Shown piece after piece: positions 8,827 through 17,817 of a stretch of 64,000 nucleotides of DNA. The stretch is from contig JADJRV010000007.1 of NCBI GenBank assembly GCA_016712045.1, forward strand, positions 124,001-188,000, read 5' to 3'. The stretch's first letter is position 1. Each line of letters opens with the position of its first letter. This DNA is from Chloracidobacterium sp. Its GTDB lineage: Bacteria; Acidobacteriota; Blastocatellia; Pyrinomonadales; Pyrinomonadaceae. Made by a program: the position numbers and the translations under genes. Under the pieces are notes generated by a model. The model saw nothing but the letters and a program-made list of their open reading frames with translations, was not told the DNA's origin and made no database searches.

Positions 8827-9765
8827 CTATTTCTGGGGCAGTCCCGTGCGTTCCGGGTCGAGTTTGACGCGGCAACTTTCCTTATCGAGCAGATAAGGTG
8901 CCCCTGTCGGATCGACGAGCCGGTTGGCGTTGTCAACGTTGAATTCACGTCCTTCCGGTAGCCGAACGTTGCGAAGCATCGACAATATCTCGACGAGGGA
9001 GTTTACGCATCCGCCGTTTTGTAGCTTTGCGTCAGCTAGCACTTTGTCGATCGCATCCCGCTCGTCCATCGAGTCGAGACCTTGTAAACTCCGTTCGGCA
9101 GTGATCCTAACTTGTTCGTCTTCGCTGGTCGCTGCCATCTCACTATAGATCTTGCGAGCCGTTTGGCGGCTCCCGCCCTCGGTCTTCATTGAGGCCGCCA
9201 TCATTCGCATAAAGGGCGACGCACCTTGAATATTTGAACATTTTTCGTAGATCTCAGATGCCCTGTCAAATTGTCCAAGCCGCCAGTAGATATAGCCGAG
9301 ATGTTGGTACAGCCGCCAATAATCTGGATTATTGACGATGCCCTTGCTGGCAATATTTATGGCCTTTTGCGGGTCGATCGCCGGCAGGACTACGGCTCCG
9401 TAGGAATAAGCGGCTATGAAATGCGGATCTAGATCGGTCGCATTTTCAAGCATTGGATAGAGCAACCGAGCGTTTAGTCCACGCAGGTCGTTTAGGTCGA
9501 TCGTCTTATCTCCCTGGCTCAGAAGTTTGTCGCCGACATATTGTAGCGAACGCATAAAATAATAATCGGCGATCAACCCCTCGGTTCCAAACGCATATCC
9601 GCGAAGGTCAGAGCCGTTAATATTCAGATCTGCATCCACGTATCCAAAAGGTAGCGGAGGACGTTTTGCCTCGACGAATCCGGTCAACGAAATAACAGCG
9701 GCAAAACCCGCGATAAGTATCACGGCGGGCATCACAATGCTGGTAAGTGCATTTTTTTGCATCAC
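8827..9765 (-). CDS. Membrane-anchored TPR-repeat protein within an ABC exporter operon
   Basis: Function not known. 312 residues with one N-terminal membrane segment (about residues 11-30, ending before VEAKRPPLPFGY) and an extracytoplasmic alpha-helical region of tetratricopeptide-like repeats (roughly residues 100-250; e.g. YWRLYQHLGYIYWRLGQFD). The C-terminal 60 residues contain two cysteines and no recognised domain. It overlaps the permease gene upstream by 4 bp (ATGA) and lies 1 nt from the ATPase gene downstream, so it is almost certainly made with the transporter. It could act as a periplasmic scaffold or substrate-binding component of the exporter (inference). Confidence 0.75.
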   Translation of the reverse strand: MMQKNALTSIVMPAVILIAGFAAVISLTGFVEAKRPPLPFGYVDADLNINGSDLRGYAFGTEGLIADYYFMRSLQYVGDKLLSQGDKTIDLNDLRGLNARLLYPMLENATDLDPHFIAAYSYGAVVLPAIDPQKAINIASKGIVNNPDYWRLYQHLGYIYWRLGQFDRASEIYEKCSNIQGASPFMRMMAASMKTEGGSRQTARKIYSEMAATSEDEQVRITAERSLQGLDSMDERDAIDKVLADAKLQNGGCVNSLVEILSMLRNVRLPEGREFNVDNANRLVDPTGAPYLLDKESCRVKLDPERTGLPQK

Positions 9766-10556
9766 TTAAAATTACGCCGAGTGAACACTAGCACCGTTAT
9801 GGTCAACAGAATAATGTCATAGACCACAGCATAAACAATCGAGCCGCCGACCATCGACGCCGGTGGCATCATGCCGTTTGACGTTTCGGTAATAAAGCTA
9901 AAATGCGAGAGATTTGGCAACAGATAATAAATACCTTCAAAGACTCCGCGTGCAACGGTAGAGTTCATTCCTTGTGCCAACTCGCGTAGGCTAGTGCTGA
10001 AATTACCGATGATAAATACAAAAAATGTTAGCAGGGCAGACAGAGCCGGTGTGGAAAATGACGAGAACATTATCGCGACAGCCGTGACAATGGTCAGCTC
10101 AAAAAATATCAGCAGAACGGCGGGCCATATCTTGCCTGCGAGCGAGGCATTGCCGACATAGAGCAACGCAAGGGAGACACCGACACCCATGATCGCGACA
10201 TTTACGAGGAGCGTCAGACACAGGCCGATGTATTTACCGATGATAAATTCGCCGCGGCCGATGGGTTTGGAAAATATTGAATAGACGGTTCGTTTCTCGA
10301 TCTCTTTCCACACCAGACTGACGCCCACAAAGATTGAAATAAAGGTTCCGAAAATGAGCAGGACGCTGAGGCCTAGATTGACGATGACGCGAGATTCCTG
10401 TCCGGCGGAAAGTTCACTCAAAAATATCGCACTAGCCGTAATAAGGAGAACGAAAAGGATCAGATTGTACAAGATCCTATCCCGAACGGCCTCGCGAAAG
10501 GCGTTCCTGGATATGGTGAGAATTCGCGATGGTAAACGGGCACTTTCGTTCGCCAT
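9762..10556 (-). CDS. ABC-2 type transporter permease
   Basis: Membrane subunit of the exporter encoded with the two downstream genes. 264 residues with six predicted membrane segments and the ABC-2 layout: an N-terminal cytoplasmic stretch ILTISRNAFREAVRDRIL, then TM1, and a long second segment region ending with VYSIFSKPIGRGEFIIGKYIGL, a loop typical of permeases that work with CcmA-like ATPases (NosY/GldF-like). First gene of a three-gene operon whose cistrons overlap by 4 bp or nearly abut. An AGTTTAACACGTTT element lies about 55 bp upstream (10611-10624) and recurs upstream of the GGDEF-EAL gene. Substrate unknown. Confidence 0.88.
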   Translation of the reverse strand: MANESARLPSRILTISRNAFREAVRDRILYNLILFVLLITASAIFLSELSAGQESRVIVNLGLSVLLIFGTFISIFVGVSLVWKEIEKRTVYSIFSKPIGRGEFIIGKYIGLCLTLLVNVAIMGVGVSLALLYVGNASLAGKIWPAVLLIFFELTIVTAVAIMFSSFSTPALSALLTFFVFIIGNFSTSLRELAQGMNSTVARGVFEGIYYLLPNLSHFSFITETSNGMMPPASMVGGSIVYAVVYDIILLTITVLVFTRRNFK

Positions 10557-10650
10557 TTTGTGTTAACTGGTAGCTTTAACTCTCGTAGAATAAAGGATTC
10601 GAGCAAAAATAGTTTAACACGTTTTACTAATTTTTCTAGCTTGTGGGCAG

Positions 10651-12621
10651 TTAATTGAGAGGTGGTTTGTCGATATATTCGTAGACGGCATTTTCCGGTA
10701 TCAATTCCGCAGGCGGGTCGATATTCGCATCTTGTTTTGCCGCATAAAATGCCGCAGTGCTGCCTTTTTGAATAAGGATCTGCCACCCGTTCGCCTGTCC
10801 GGCGTCGATCGATCGAGCAAATTCCATCTCACGATCCGCCTCTGCCTGTTTTCGCTGATCACTCAGAAATGTGGCAAACCGGACTCGCATAAACACGGAA
10901 TTTGGAAAGATGCGAACGGCTTCGGCAAGTGTTTGTTCGGTAGCGGTTGCGTCGCCGGATGGTAACTGGAATTTGGCAAGCAGCGAGTATGTCACCGTAA
11001 CGCCAATGCCCTTATCGATGCCGATCCTGAGCATCTTTGCCGCAGTTTCATTGTCGCTGTCAAAGTAACTGCGATTGGCAAAATAATAGTAGGCGGACGC
11101 GTTGTCAGGGTCGAGCCGTAAAGCGGTACGAAAAAGGCCGGCGGCAGCCTCCGCGTCGACTGTCCTCTCGGCCCGGTATAAATAGTATTCGGCAACCGCT
11201 TTAGGTGCGGCGAAGACTGTCAGTAGCACGGCGGCGATGATTGACGGGACAAAAAATGTTTGCGTCGAATTTGCGGTTGAGGCTGAGACAATTGAACGCG
11301 TGCCGTCCTTAGTCAACTCATTTACTGCCACCGCAATTACCATCACGAAAACAATCCCATTCTGCACCGCCCGAAACGAGAACGAACTTACCATCGAGCT
11401 GATCGCGAAGCCCGACACGCCTGCAATAGCGGCCCAAAGCATTGGTGACAGCTTAAACTCCTTTCTTATGAACACCTTAACCGCCAAAAAGATAAAGCTG
11501 CCGAATACAGCGGCAAAAAGCATTATTCCGACGATGCCTAACTCAGCAAAGATTTGCAATACCTCATTATGGGCTCTTTCAAACATGTAATCCTGGCCGT
11601 ACTCCGGTGTGCGATCATCCGGCCTTGCGGCAGCAAATGCAGCTCGTGATCCATTAAATGCCACACCGAAATTTCCCGATCCTACGCCGAGGAACCAATG
11701 GTCCGCCGCCATTTTCGTCCCGACCTGCCACACGTATACTCTGAACATTGAGGTATCGCGGGTCTTGTCTGCTTTACCGGAGATGTAATCTGCGGTCGAC
11801 GGGATCGTCGAAAATGCCGAAAATGCAACTTGGACGACGATCGTGAATACAAGCCAGATCGTTGCCCGGACCAAAACCTTTCTTCTGAAGGCCTTATGTG
11901 AAAAGAGGATACTTCCGCCAAATAAAATGAAATGAGCGGCAATGCCGGCGACAAATGCGCCTTTGCTCAATGACAGCATAACGGCCAGCCAGGTGAGCAA
12001 CCAGATGATAGCGGTTCCAATTGACGAGCTCCGACCGCGAGCGTAGATCGACGCAATGCAGATCAGAGGGGCCGCAGTCAGAGCGAGTTCCGCAAACTTG
12101 GCGTACCTGACGCGAATTATGCCCTGGGCTATCGAAAAATCAGTTATCGATGCGAAATCAACGATCGCGACGAGTCCGAGAATGCCACCGGCAATGGAAA
12201 ACGTGATAAGAATTGCTTTAAAACCTACATTAGCCCGCAGTAATTTCAGAAATGCGGCAAATATTGCCGCATAGATCGCCCAGACTAATGTTTGAAAGAG
12301 AGCGGTCAAAGGCAGCGGTGCCCAAACGGCTGAAATTCCGCTCCACAGGACGAAAAGAAAGGTGCAGATAATGGCAAAACGAAAATTAGATCTCTCAAGG
12401 CTAATGTGAGTGCCACCGGCCTTTTTATAGACCCAAACACAGAACGGGATCGCAAAAATCCCGATGAGGAGTTCGACCCTCCAAGGCTGATTAGCTATGG
12501 CTTGTGGGCGTGGTGTCGAGAAAAGAGACGAAAGCAGAATGATCGCCAGCAGGACCGATGCCAATGTAATAGGAACCTGGTTTTGCGATCTCAAATCTGT
12601 GTTTATTGGAGCGGTATTCAT
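10651..12621 (-). CDS. O-antigen ligase/polymerase family membrane protein with C-terminal TPR domain
   Basis: Wzy/WaaL-like polytopic inner-membrane protein: about twelve membrane segments in residues 15-455, with a large periplasmic loop (about residues 270-345) containing GVGSGNFGVAF and ERAHNEVLQIFAELGIVG, the H-N-x-x-L-x-x-x-x-E-x-G signature of the O-antigen ligase family. The C-terminal ~180 residues form TPR-like helices (LFRTALRLDPDNASAYYYFANRSYF), which should face the periplasm. Families of this type either join O-polysaccharide to lipid A-core, polymerise glycans or glycosylate pilins. The position directly downstream of two type IV pilin genes makes a PilO/TfpW-like role in pilin glycosylation possible, but this is inference. 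656 residues. Confidence 0.85.
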   Translation of the reverse strand: MNTAPINTDLRSQNQVPITLASVLLAIILLSSLFSTPRPQAIANQPWRVELLIGIFAIPFCVWVYKKAGGTHISLERSNFRFAIICTFLFVLWSGISAVWAPLPLTALFQTLVWAIYAAIFAAFLKLLRANVGFKAILITFSIAGGILGLVAIVDFASITDFSIAQGIIRVRYAKFAELALTAAPLICIASIYARGRSSSIGTAIIWLLTWLAVMLSLSKGAFVAGIAAHFILFGGSILFSHKAFRRKVLVRATIWLVFTIVVQVAFSAFSTIPSTADYISGKADKTRDTSMFRVYVWQVGTKMAADHWFLGVGSGNFGVAFNGSRAAFAAARPDDRTPEYGQDYMFERAHNEVLQIFAELGIVGIMLFAAVFGSFIFLAVKVFIRKEFKLSPMLWAAIAGVSGFAISSMVSSFSFRAVQNGIVFVMVIAVAVNELTKDGTRSIVSASTANSTQTFFVPSIIAAVLLTVFAAPKAVAEYYLYRAERTVDAEAAAGLFRTALRLDPDNASAYYYFANRSYFDSDNETAAKMLRIGIDKGIGVTVTYSLLAKFQLPSGDATATEQTLAEAVRIFPNSVFMRVRFATFLSDQRKQAEADREMEFARSIDAGQANGWQILIQKGSTAAFYAAKQDANIDPPAELIPENAVYEYIDKPPLN

Positions 12622-12681
12622 TCTCGTTGGGCAGGGCGTTTACGACAGGACCGCGTTATTGTAACACACCGAAATTTCAGC

Positions 12682-12711
12682 AAAAAAGGGAACTCCGAAT
12701 AGGAATTCCCC
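12682..12711 (-). terminator. Rho-independent terminator after pilin gene 1
   Basis: Read on the minus strand: stem GGGAATTCC, loop TATTC, stem GGAGTTCCC (one G-U pair) followed by six T. It lies just downstream of the 12735-13250 pilin and separates it from the ligase gene. Confidence 0.85.
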
Positions 12712-12734
12712 TTACGAAAAGCTTTCAGAAATAT

Positions 12735-13250
12735 CTAGTTAGACAGCGGCGTTGCGGTTGCGACGGTTGTTGCAGTGTAAGCTGTTGCCAGACTGCCGGC
12801 GGTTGCATCAGCCATCATTACACCTGCGGTTGCGATGCCAAAACGTCTTGCTCCGGTCTGTGTAACACCTGATGTTGTCGTGGGGTTTGCGGAGAAAAAG
12901 AAGGTGGCTGGAACAGCAGCCGACGAGGCTGTGCGAGCCCCAACAAAGAGGTATCCGCTTTTTGTGCCGGTTCCGAGAACCGCGTCGATCAGACCCGGTG
13001 TTCTAAGAGTTGCCAATGCCACCGACTCACCAGTACCGGAAACAGTTCCTGCATAATTGCCGTTGCCGTACGTGGCAGAGTAGGTCATTTGTGCTCCGTG
13101 CAGCGTTCTCATTCCTGAGACGGTCGAGCCTTCGTTAGCCGAGCGTCGGGCTGCGAGTAGATTTGGTATTGCGATAGCTGCGATGATTCCGATAATGACC
13201 ACAACTATCAAGAGCTCGATCAACGAAAATCCTTTCTGATTGCTTTTCAT
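12735..13250 (-). CDS. pilA: Type IV major pilin-like protein (PilA paralogue 1)
   Basis: Prepilin with a class III signal: short basic leader MKSNQKG, cleavage before F, Glu at mature position 5 and the hydrophobic spine SLIELLIVVVIIGIIAAIAIP. The rest (171 residues in total) is a Thr/Ala/Gly-rich globular domain with QTGARRFGIAT, and ends in PLSN. It is a close paralogue of the pilin 163 bp upstream (13414-13923): the same spine, the same ANEGS...MRTLHGAQMTY block and the same FFFSANPTTTSGVTQTGAR block. There is no disulfide pair at the C-terminus as in Neisseria/Pseudomonas pilins. Terminators flank it on both sides, and no sigma-54 element is seen in its own upstream gap, so it may be expressed at a lower level by readthrough. 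Confidence 0.95.
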   Translation of the reverse strand: MKSNQKGFSLIELLIVVVIIGIIAAIAIPNLLAARRSANEGSTVSGMRTLHGAQMTYSATYGNGNYAGTVSGTGESVALATLRTPGLIDAVLGTGTKSGYLFVGARTASSAAVPATFFFSANPTTTSGVTQTGARRFGIATAGVMMADATAGSLATAYTATTVATATPLSN

Positions 13251-13352
13251 GTTTAATTCTCCTTACTCAATTTTGAGACAAAAGTGTTCAAGATAATTGC
13301 GTTCGTGGCTAATAATTTGTGCTCGAGTGTGGTTGTTTTGTACGTGAAACTT

Positions 13353-13391
13353 GAAAAGCGGGAAACACATCGTTTGATATGTCCCCCGCTT
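13353..13391 (-). terminator. Terminator between the two pilin genes
   Basis: On the minus strand AAGCGGG pairs with CCCGCTT across a ~22-nt loop that itself can pair (ACAT/ATGT), followed by TTC. It lies after the upstream pilin and should let most transcripts stop there, giving an excess of pilin 2 over pilin 1. Confidence 0.65.
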
Positions 13392-13413
13392 GTCTTGTTA
13401 GATGTCAGCGAGA

Positions 13414-13923
13414 TTAGTTGCTGAGCGGTGTACCTGCGGTGATCGTTACCTGCGTGAATGCTGTAGCCAAGCTGGCTGCGGTTGCATCAGCAACCAAGAC
13501 GCCTTCTGTACCGATACCGAATTTGCGAGCACCCGTCTGGGTTACACCAGAGGTGGTCGTCGGGTTAGCCGAGAAGAAGAACGTTGCAGGAAGAGTCGTT
13601 GACGAAGCCGTGCGGCCGCCGACGAAAACATATCCGCTCTTGGTGCCTGAAGCAAGAACTGAGTCAACCAGACCCGGTGTTCCGAGAGCTGTCAAGCCTG
13701 TTCCATCAGCAGCACCTGTTGCACCGGCATAGTTGCCGCCGCCGTAGGTCGAAGCATAGGTCATCTGAGCACCGTGCAGCGTACGCATAGCCGAGATGGC
13801 TGATCCTTCGTTAGCCGACCGACGTGCGGCAAGCAGATTCGGGATCGCAATAGCAGCGATGATACCGATGATGACAACAACGATAAGAAGTTCGATAAGC
13901 GAGAAACCTTTTTGATTTTTCAT
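13414..13923 (-). CDS. pilA: Type IV major pilin-like protein (PilA paralogue 2)
   Basis: Main candidate for the structural pilin. I start at ATG 13923, giving MKNQKGFSLIELLIVVVIIG; the open frame continues to 14025 but that part is leader RNA. The class III signal peptide (cleaved between G and F by PilD), Glu5 and the long N-terminal helix are present; the globular domain has GTKSGYVFVGGRTASS and ends in TPLSN (169 residues). A sigma-54 promoter (13990-14005) lies about 67 nt upstream of the start, and the pilR/pilS genes are immediately upstream on the same strand, which matches the known PilR-RpoN control of pilA in Myxococcus, Pseudomonas and Geobacter. The paralogue downstream probably arose by tandem duplication. 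Confidence 0.95.
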   Translation of the reverse strand: MKNQKGFSLIELLIVVVIIGIIAAIAIPNLLAARRSANEGSAISAMRTLHGAQMTYASTYGGGNYAGATGAADGTGLTALGTPGLVDSVLASGTKSGYVFVGGRTASSTTLPATFFFSANPTTTSGVTQTGARKFGIGTEGVLVADATAASLATAFTQVTITAGTPLSN

Positions 13924-13989
13924 GTGTAGTTCACAATCTCCTAAATTTTTTGAAATAACTTTGTACCTTTCCCAGGCCGCAGTCTTCAT

Positions 13990-14005
13990 TACAAGCGGCG
14001 TGCCA
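13990..14005 (-). promoter_or_regulatory. Sigma-54 promoter of pilin gene 2
   Basis: Minus-strand TGGCACG-CCGC-TTGTA matches the -24/-12 consensus TGGCACG-N4-TTGC(A/T) with one mismatch. The predicted transcription start is near 13979, giving a leader of about 55 nt. The element at 29605-29621 shares TGGCACG-C-GC-TTGTA. Confidence 0.85.
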
Positions 14006-14189
14006 TTCGGGATTTTAGTCCTCAAAAAAGTTGTAAGATGCTGTAAACAAAGGGTATGGTGATGTGAGGGGCTTTATGGCTGGACGAACTAAATATGTGA
14101 GTAGCAGCTCAAATAGCAGTTTTTTGTTAGTTTCTAATGACAAAAAATGTCATTGTTATCAGGATTTATCCGTTATTTGGCAAGTGCGA

Positions 14190-15584
14190 CTAGTCCGAGC
14201 TGCGCATTTGAGCTGAGAGAGACCGGATATTATGTTTGTCGAGCAAATGCCGCAGGGATCGCACAGGCATCTGTAACAGATCGGCGGCTTTCGTTTGGTT
14301 GCCGCCTGATTGGCGTAGAGCCTCGACAACATATGTCTTTTCGAGGTTGTCGAGATGTGTCGTGAGATTGATGCCGGTGTCGGGCAGGTCGAACTCAGCT
14401 TTTATACGCTGTGGGTTGTAATTGGAGATATGGTCCGGCAACTGCTCGGCCTGGATCTCGTTTGAGCGTTCAAGGGCGACCGCACGTTCTATTGTGTGCT
14501 CTAGTTCTCGTACATTACCGTGCCATGCATAACTTTCAAGCATTTGTGCGACTTTTGGCGAGATGGACAGATCCTTACCGGTCTGATCACAGAACTTTTT
14601 AAGAAAATACTCGATCAGCTCGGGGATGTCTTCGGGTTTGTCACGGAGCGGCGGCAGCTCGATAGGGATGACTGAGATGCGATAGAACAGGTCCTCGCGA
14701 AACGTCCCGTCCTCTGTCATCTGTTTTAGGTCGCGGTTTGTCGCCGCAATGACGCGAGCGTCGATCAAAAGCTCATCATGAGCTCCTACAGGGCGGACGC
14801 GCCGTTCCTGGAGAACGCGGAGCAATTTTACCTGCATCGCAGGAGACATTTCACCTATCTCGTCTAAGAAGATGGTTCCGCCGTTTGCAGCCTCAAACAG
14901 GCCCTTACGATTTGTATTAGCACCGGTAAAGGCACCTTTAATATAGCCAAACAGCTCAGACTCGAGCAGAGTTTCGGTAAATGCACCGCAGTTGATCGAA
15001 ATAAACGGCTTTTCGGCACGCGGGCTGAGATCGTGGATCGCCCTTGCGACAAGTTCTTTACCGGTACCGCTTTCTCCGGTTATAAGAACAGTGGACTGCA
15101 CTTCGGCAACCGTTTCGATCATTTGGTAGATCGCCGTCATCTTTGACGATGAACCGACAATATTCTTAATACTGCCGCGATCACGCTGTGCACGTTTGAA
15201 GGCTCGATTCTCATCGATCAGCGCTTGTTTTTCAAGCGTCTTTCGGACAATGAGCTTTAATTCCTCAACATCGAAGGGCTTTTGAATGAAATCGTCGGCA
15301 CCGAGTTTGAACGCTTCGCGGGCGGTTTCGTCCGAGGCAAACGCCGTCATTAGGATAACGCCGAGATCAGGTGACGTCTCACGCACTGCCCGTAGCATCT
15401 CGATGCCGTCCATATCAGGCATCTTGACGTCGGATATAATAATGTCTGCCGGCTCAGCCTTTAGGGCTTCGAGAGCCTGACGGCCATTCATCGCCGTGCG
15501 GATATTATTACCTTGTTCCTCAAACACGAGGCTTAAGAGTTGTCGATAACTTTGTTCGTCGTCAACGATCAGTATATTTGCCAT
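14190..15584 (-). CDS. pilR: Sigma-54-dependent response regulator PilR (NtrC family)
   Basis: Activates RpoN-dependent promoters when phosphorylated by its partner kinase. 464 residues in the classic order: receiver domain (1-120; acidic pocket DDE, phospho-acceptor in ISDVKMPDMDG, Lys in QKPFD), AAA+ domain (about 145-375; Walker A GESGTGKE, intact sigma-54 loop GAFTGA, Walker B TIFLDEIGE), and a C-terminal Fis-type helix-turn-helix (GGNQTKAADLLQMPVRSLRHLL). It follows the histidine kinase gene by 98 bp and precedes the pilins, so it very probably drives the sigma-54 promoter at 13990-14005. The name is based on neighbours plus domain order. Confidence 0.92.
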   Translation of the reverse strand: MANILIVDDEQSYRQLLSLVFEEQGNNIRTAMNGRQALEALKAEPADIIISDVKMPDMDGIEMLRAVRETSPDLGVILMTAFASDETAREAFKLGADDFIQKPFDVEELKLIVRKTLEKQALIDENRAFKRAQRDRGSIKNIVGSSSKMTAIYQMIETVAEVQSTVLITGESGTGKELVARAIHDLSPRAEKPFISINCGAFTETLLESELFGYIKGAFTGANTNRKGLFEAANGGTIFLDEIGEMSPAMQVKLLRVLQERRVRPVGAHDELLIDARVIAATNRDLKQMTEDGTFREDLFYRISVIPIELPPLRDKPEDIPELIEYFLKKFCDQTGKDLSISPKVAQMLESYAWHGNVRELEHTIERAVALERSNEIQAEQLPDHISNYNPQRIKAEFDLPDTGINLTTHLDNLEKTYVVEALRQSGGNQTKAADLLQMPVRSLRHLLDKHNIRSLSAQMRSSD

Positions 15585-15682
15585 TTAGATGTTTGGTCGG
15601 CTGAAAAAGAGTCGAGGAACACGTTTGTTGCCTCTTTACTATATTTTCACAGAATTACGCCCGCCAATTCAAGCTGTATTTA

Positions 15683-17422
15683 TTATTGTTCGTCGTCGGG
15701 AACTTTCAAAAACTGCTTCAACTTCGTTGGCCTTTCGACCTCAATATTCGGGTCAGATGCCGCACGCCGGTTGTCTTTTGGCAGCTCAACAGTGATGGTC
15801 GTGCCTTTGCCCTCGAGGCTGCGGACGTTGATCGCACCGTTATGATCCTTGACTATCTGATAGACAATCGACAGCCCAAGACCCGTGCCGCCTGATGTTG
15901 AGTTCGAAAACGGCTCAAATAACTGCTCGACCTGCTCCTGTGACATTCCTTTGCCGGTGTCCTCAAAAATAATACGGATGCGGTTATTTGGAATCAGTGA
16001 AAGGCTTACGCTGAGCTCGCCGCCATCAGGCATAGCCTGTATCGCGTTGCGAGCGAGGTTCCAGAATATCTGCTTTAACTGAGCTGAATCTGCGGAGATG
16101 ATAATTGGATCCGTACCGATATCATCTTTTAATATATGGTTTTCCTGAACGTCAGGGCTGTGTTTGAGAAGCGTTAACGTATCTTTTATCGCCTCAGAAA
16201 CGTCCGTCTCCGCAAAATCGACTGCGGCAGGACGAGCATAGCTCAAAAAGTTGGTAATAATGCTGTTCAAACGGTCGGATTCTCTCAGGACTATATCCAT
16301 CAAGCCGGTTTGGATCGGTGTTCGATCAGTATTCGATTCGAGCACCTGGATCGCACCGCGCATTGCACCGAGCGGATTGCGGATCTCGTGAGCAAGCCCT
16401 GCGGCAACGCGTCCGACGGCGGCTAGGCGGTCTTTGCGCCGGACACTTTCCTCCATAGAGCGTATCTCTGTCAGATCCTGAAAGGTGATGATTAACCCCG
16501 ACGCTTCATTTTCCTCGCTAAATAGCAGGGAAACGCTAAAACCAATACGAACAGCAAATCCCTCAGGTGTCAGCAGATCGGTCTCAAATCGCGGTAATTG
16601 CTCGCCGTTACCAGCTGCGGACAAGGAGAGATCGGTTTGCTCATGAATATCACCAAAGATCTTGCTGATCGGCTTTCCTTGCAGTTCATCGAGTCGATAG
16701 CCAGTGATCTCGGTCGCGGCGGCGTTAAATGTATAGATATTTCCGTCGAGATCGGTCGTGATGAGGCCGGAGCGGATCGATTCGACGATGCGCTCGTGGA
16801 CGACGCGTAGATTCGCTAACGTTTTGGCGGTTTCGGCAAGCTCTTCGCCCGACGAGTGCCTGTCAGACAGTTTTGACGCAAGCAAACCAACAACCAGCAG
16901 AGCAACTATATGAAAGCTGACGATCTGCACCGCCTTTCCCGCCGTCTGTGTCGTGCCATAGCTATCGATCACGCCGCTGCCGGTCAGTACCGACATCGAA
17001 ACCAGCAAAAACGCGCACATGACGGCCATAAAGATCGTCGACAGCGGCCGCATGAAAAAGCTGGCGACGCTGATCATTACGATATAGAGCGTAATATATG
17101 GCGAGGAAAGGTCGCCGGTCCTCCAGACAAGCCACGTTATGAGCAGAGCATCGAGGAAAAACTGAGCTCGTATTTGCCACGCATAATTATTACTTAGTCG
17201 TAAAAGAAAGAAATAGGCGATCGTTAGGCCGACGGATATCAGAAAAACGAGAAAAAGACCCTGCGGAAAATTTTCGAACGACAGCCGCAGTGTACCGCTG
17301 GACCACATCCAGCTCGTTACAAGCAGCAGAAAGATGACCATCAAACGCCCGATTATCAGCGTTTGGATGCGTTGCATCTGCCGGGAATTGGCTGTCGGCT
17401 CCTTTTCGTCTAAACTGGGCAT
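15683..17422 (-). CDS. pilS: PilS-like sensor histidine kinase
   Basis: Membrane sensor kinase partnered with the response regulator just downstream. 579 residues: six hydrophobic segments (about residues 25-190), as in PilS, then a short coiled linker, a PAS domain (about 215-335; GLITTDLDGNIYTFNAAA), a HisKA dimerisation/phosphotransfer region with the phospho-histidine in AGLAHEIRNPLGAMRG, and a HATPase domain with N box NLARNAIQAMPDGG, G1 DTGKGMS and G2 GGTGLGLSI. In Pseudomonas, PilS senses unassembled pilin in the inner membrane and adjusts pilA transcription; the same circuit is likely here. ATG 17422 is 20 bp from the divergent cupin gene. Confidence 0.9.
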   Translation of the reverse strand: MPSLDEKEPTANSRQMQRIQTLIIGRLMVIFLLLVTSWMWSSGTLRLSFENFPQGLFLVFLISVGLTIAYFFLLRLSNNYAWQIRAQFFLDALLITWLVWRTGDLSSPYITLYIVMISVASFFMRPLSTIFMAVMCAFLLVSMSVLTGSGVIDSYGTTQTAGKAVQIVSFHIVALLVVGLLASKLSDRHSSGEELAETAKTLANLRVVHERIVESIRSGLITTDLDGNIYTFNAAATEITGYRLDELQGKPISKIFGDIHEQTDLSLSAAGNGEQLPRFETDLLTPEGFAVRIGFSVSLLFSEENEASGLIITFQDLTEIRSMEESVRRKDRLAAVGRVAAGLAHEIRNPLGAMRGAIQVLESNTDRTPIQTGLMDIVLRESDRLNSIITNFLSYARPAAVDFAETDVSEAIKDTLTLLKHSPDVQENHILKDDIGTDPIIISADSAQLKQIFWNLARNAIQAMPDGGELSVSLSLIPNNRIRIIFEDTGKGMSQEQVEQLFEPFSNSTSGGTGLGLSIVYQIVKDHNGAINVRSLEGKGTTITVELPKDNRRAASDPNIEVERPTKLKQFLKVPDDEQ

Positions 17423-17442
17423 ATTCTGCGGAGGTCTCGAAT

Positions 17443-17817
17443 ATGGAAACTAATAACGATCAAAACAACTCGGCCCTATTCGACACGCGTCCCTGGGGCA
17501 GTTTCACCGTCCTGGACCAAGGTGATAATTACAAAGTAAAGAGGATCGAGGTTCTGCCGGAAAAGCGTCTGAGTTATCAGAAACATTCCCGCCGGGCAGA
17601 ACATTGGTACGTCGTTTCCGGCACTGCTAAAGTAACATTAAACGGTGTTGAAAAACTAGTCAATACAGGCGAAGCCATCGATATACCAACCGAAACCGCC
17701 CATCGTGTCGAAAACCCGCATGCCGCTGAATTGCTCGTCTTTATTGAGACACAGACCGGCGATTATTTTGGCGAGGACGATATTGTCCGGCTTGAAGATG
17801 ATTTTGGGCGAAATTAA
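17443..17817 (+). CDS. Cupin, mannose-6-phosphate isomerase-like (type II PMI C-terminal domain)
   Basis: Single-domain cupin of 124 residues matching the C-terminal isomerase domain of bifunctional mannose-1-phosphate guanylyltransferase/PMI. The motifs RPWGSFTVLD, KVKRIEVLPEKRLSYQKH, RRAEHWYVVSGTAKVTLNG and IDIPTETAHRVENP supply the expected metal ligands (H, H, E, H). It lacks the nucleotidyltransferase half, so if active it would interconvert fructose-6-P and mannose-6-P for GDP-mannose. It stands next to heptose/LPS genes, fitting a role in cell-surface sugar supply. Its end overlaps that of convergent gmhB by 4 bp. Confidence 0.85.
   Translation: METNNDQNNSALFDTRPWGSFTVLDQGDNYKVKRIEVLPEKRLSYQKHSRRAEHWYVVSGTAKVTLNGVEKLVNTGEAIDIPTETAHRVENPHAAELLVFIETQTGDYFGEDDIVRLEDDFGRN

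Noticed and set aside
12970..13100. A sigma-54 promoter for the downstream pilin (pilin 1)
   Set aside because: The gap 13251-13413 has no TGGCAC-N5-TTGC match on the minus strand; a GCCACGAACGCAATT stretch is not a fit.
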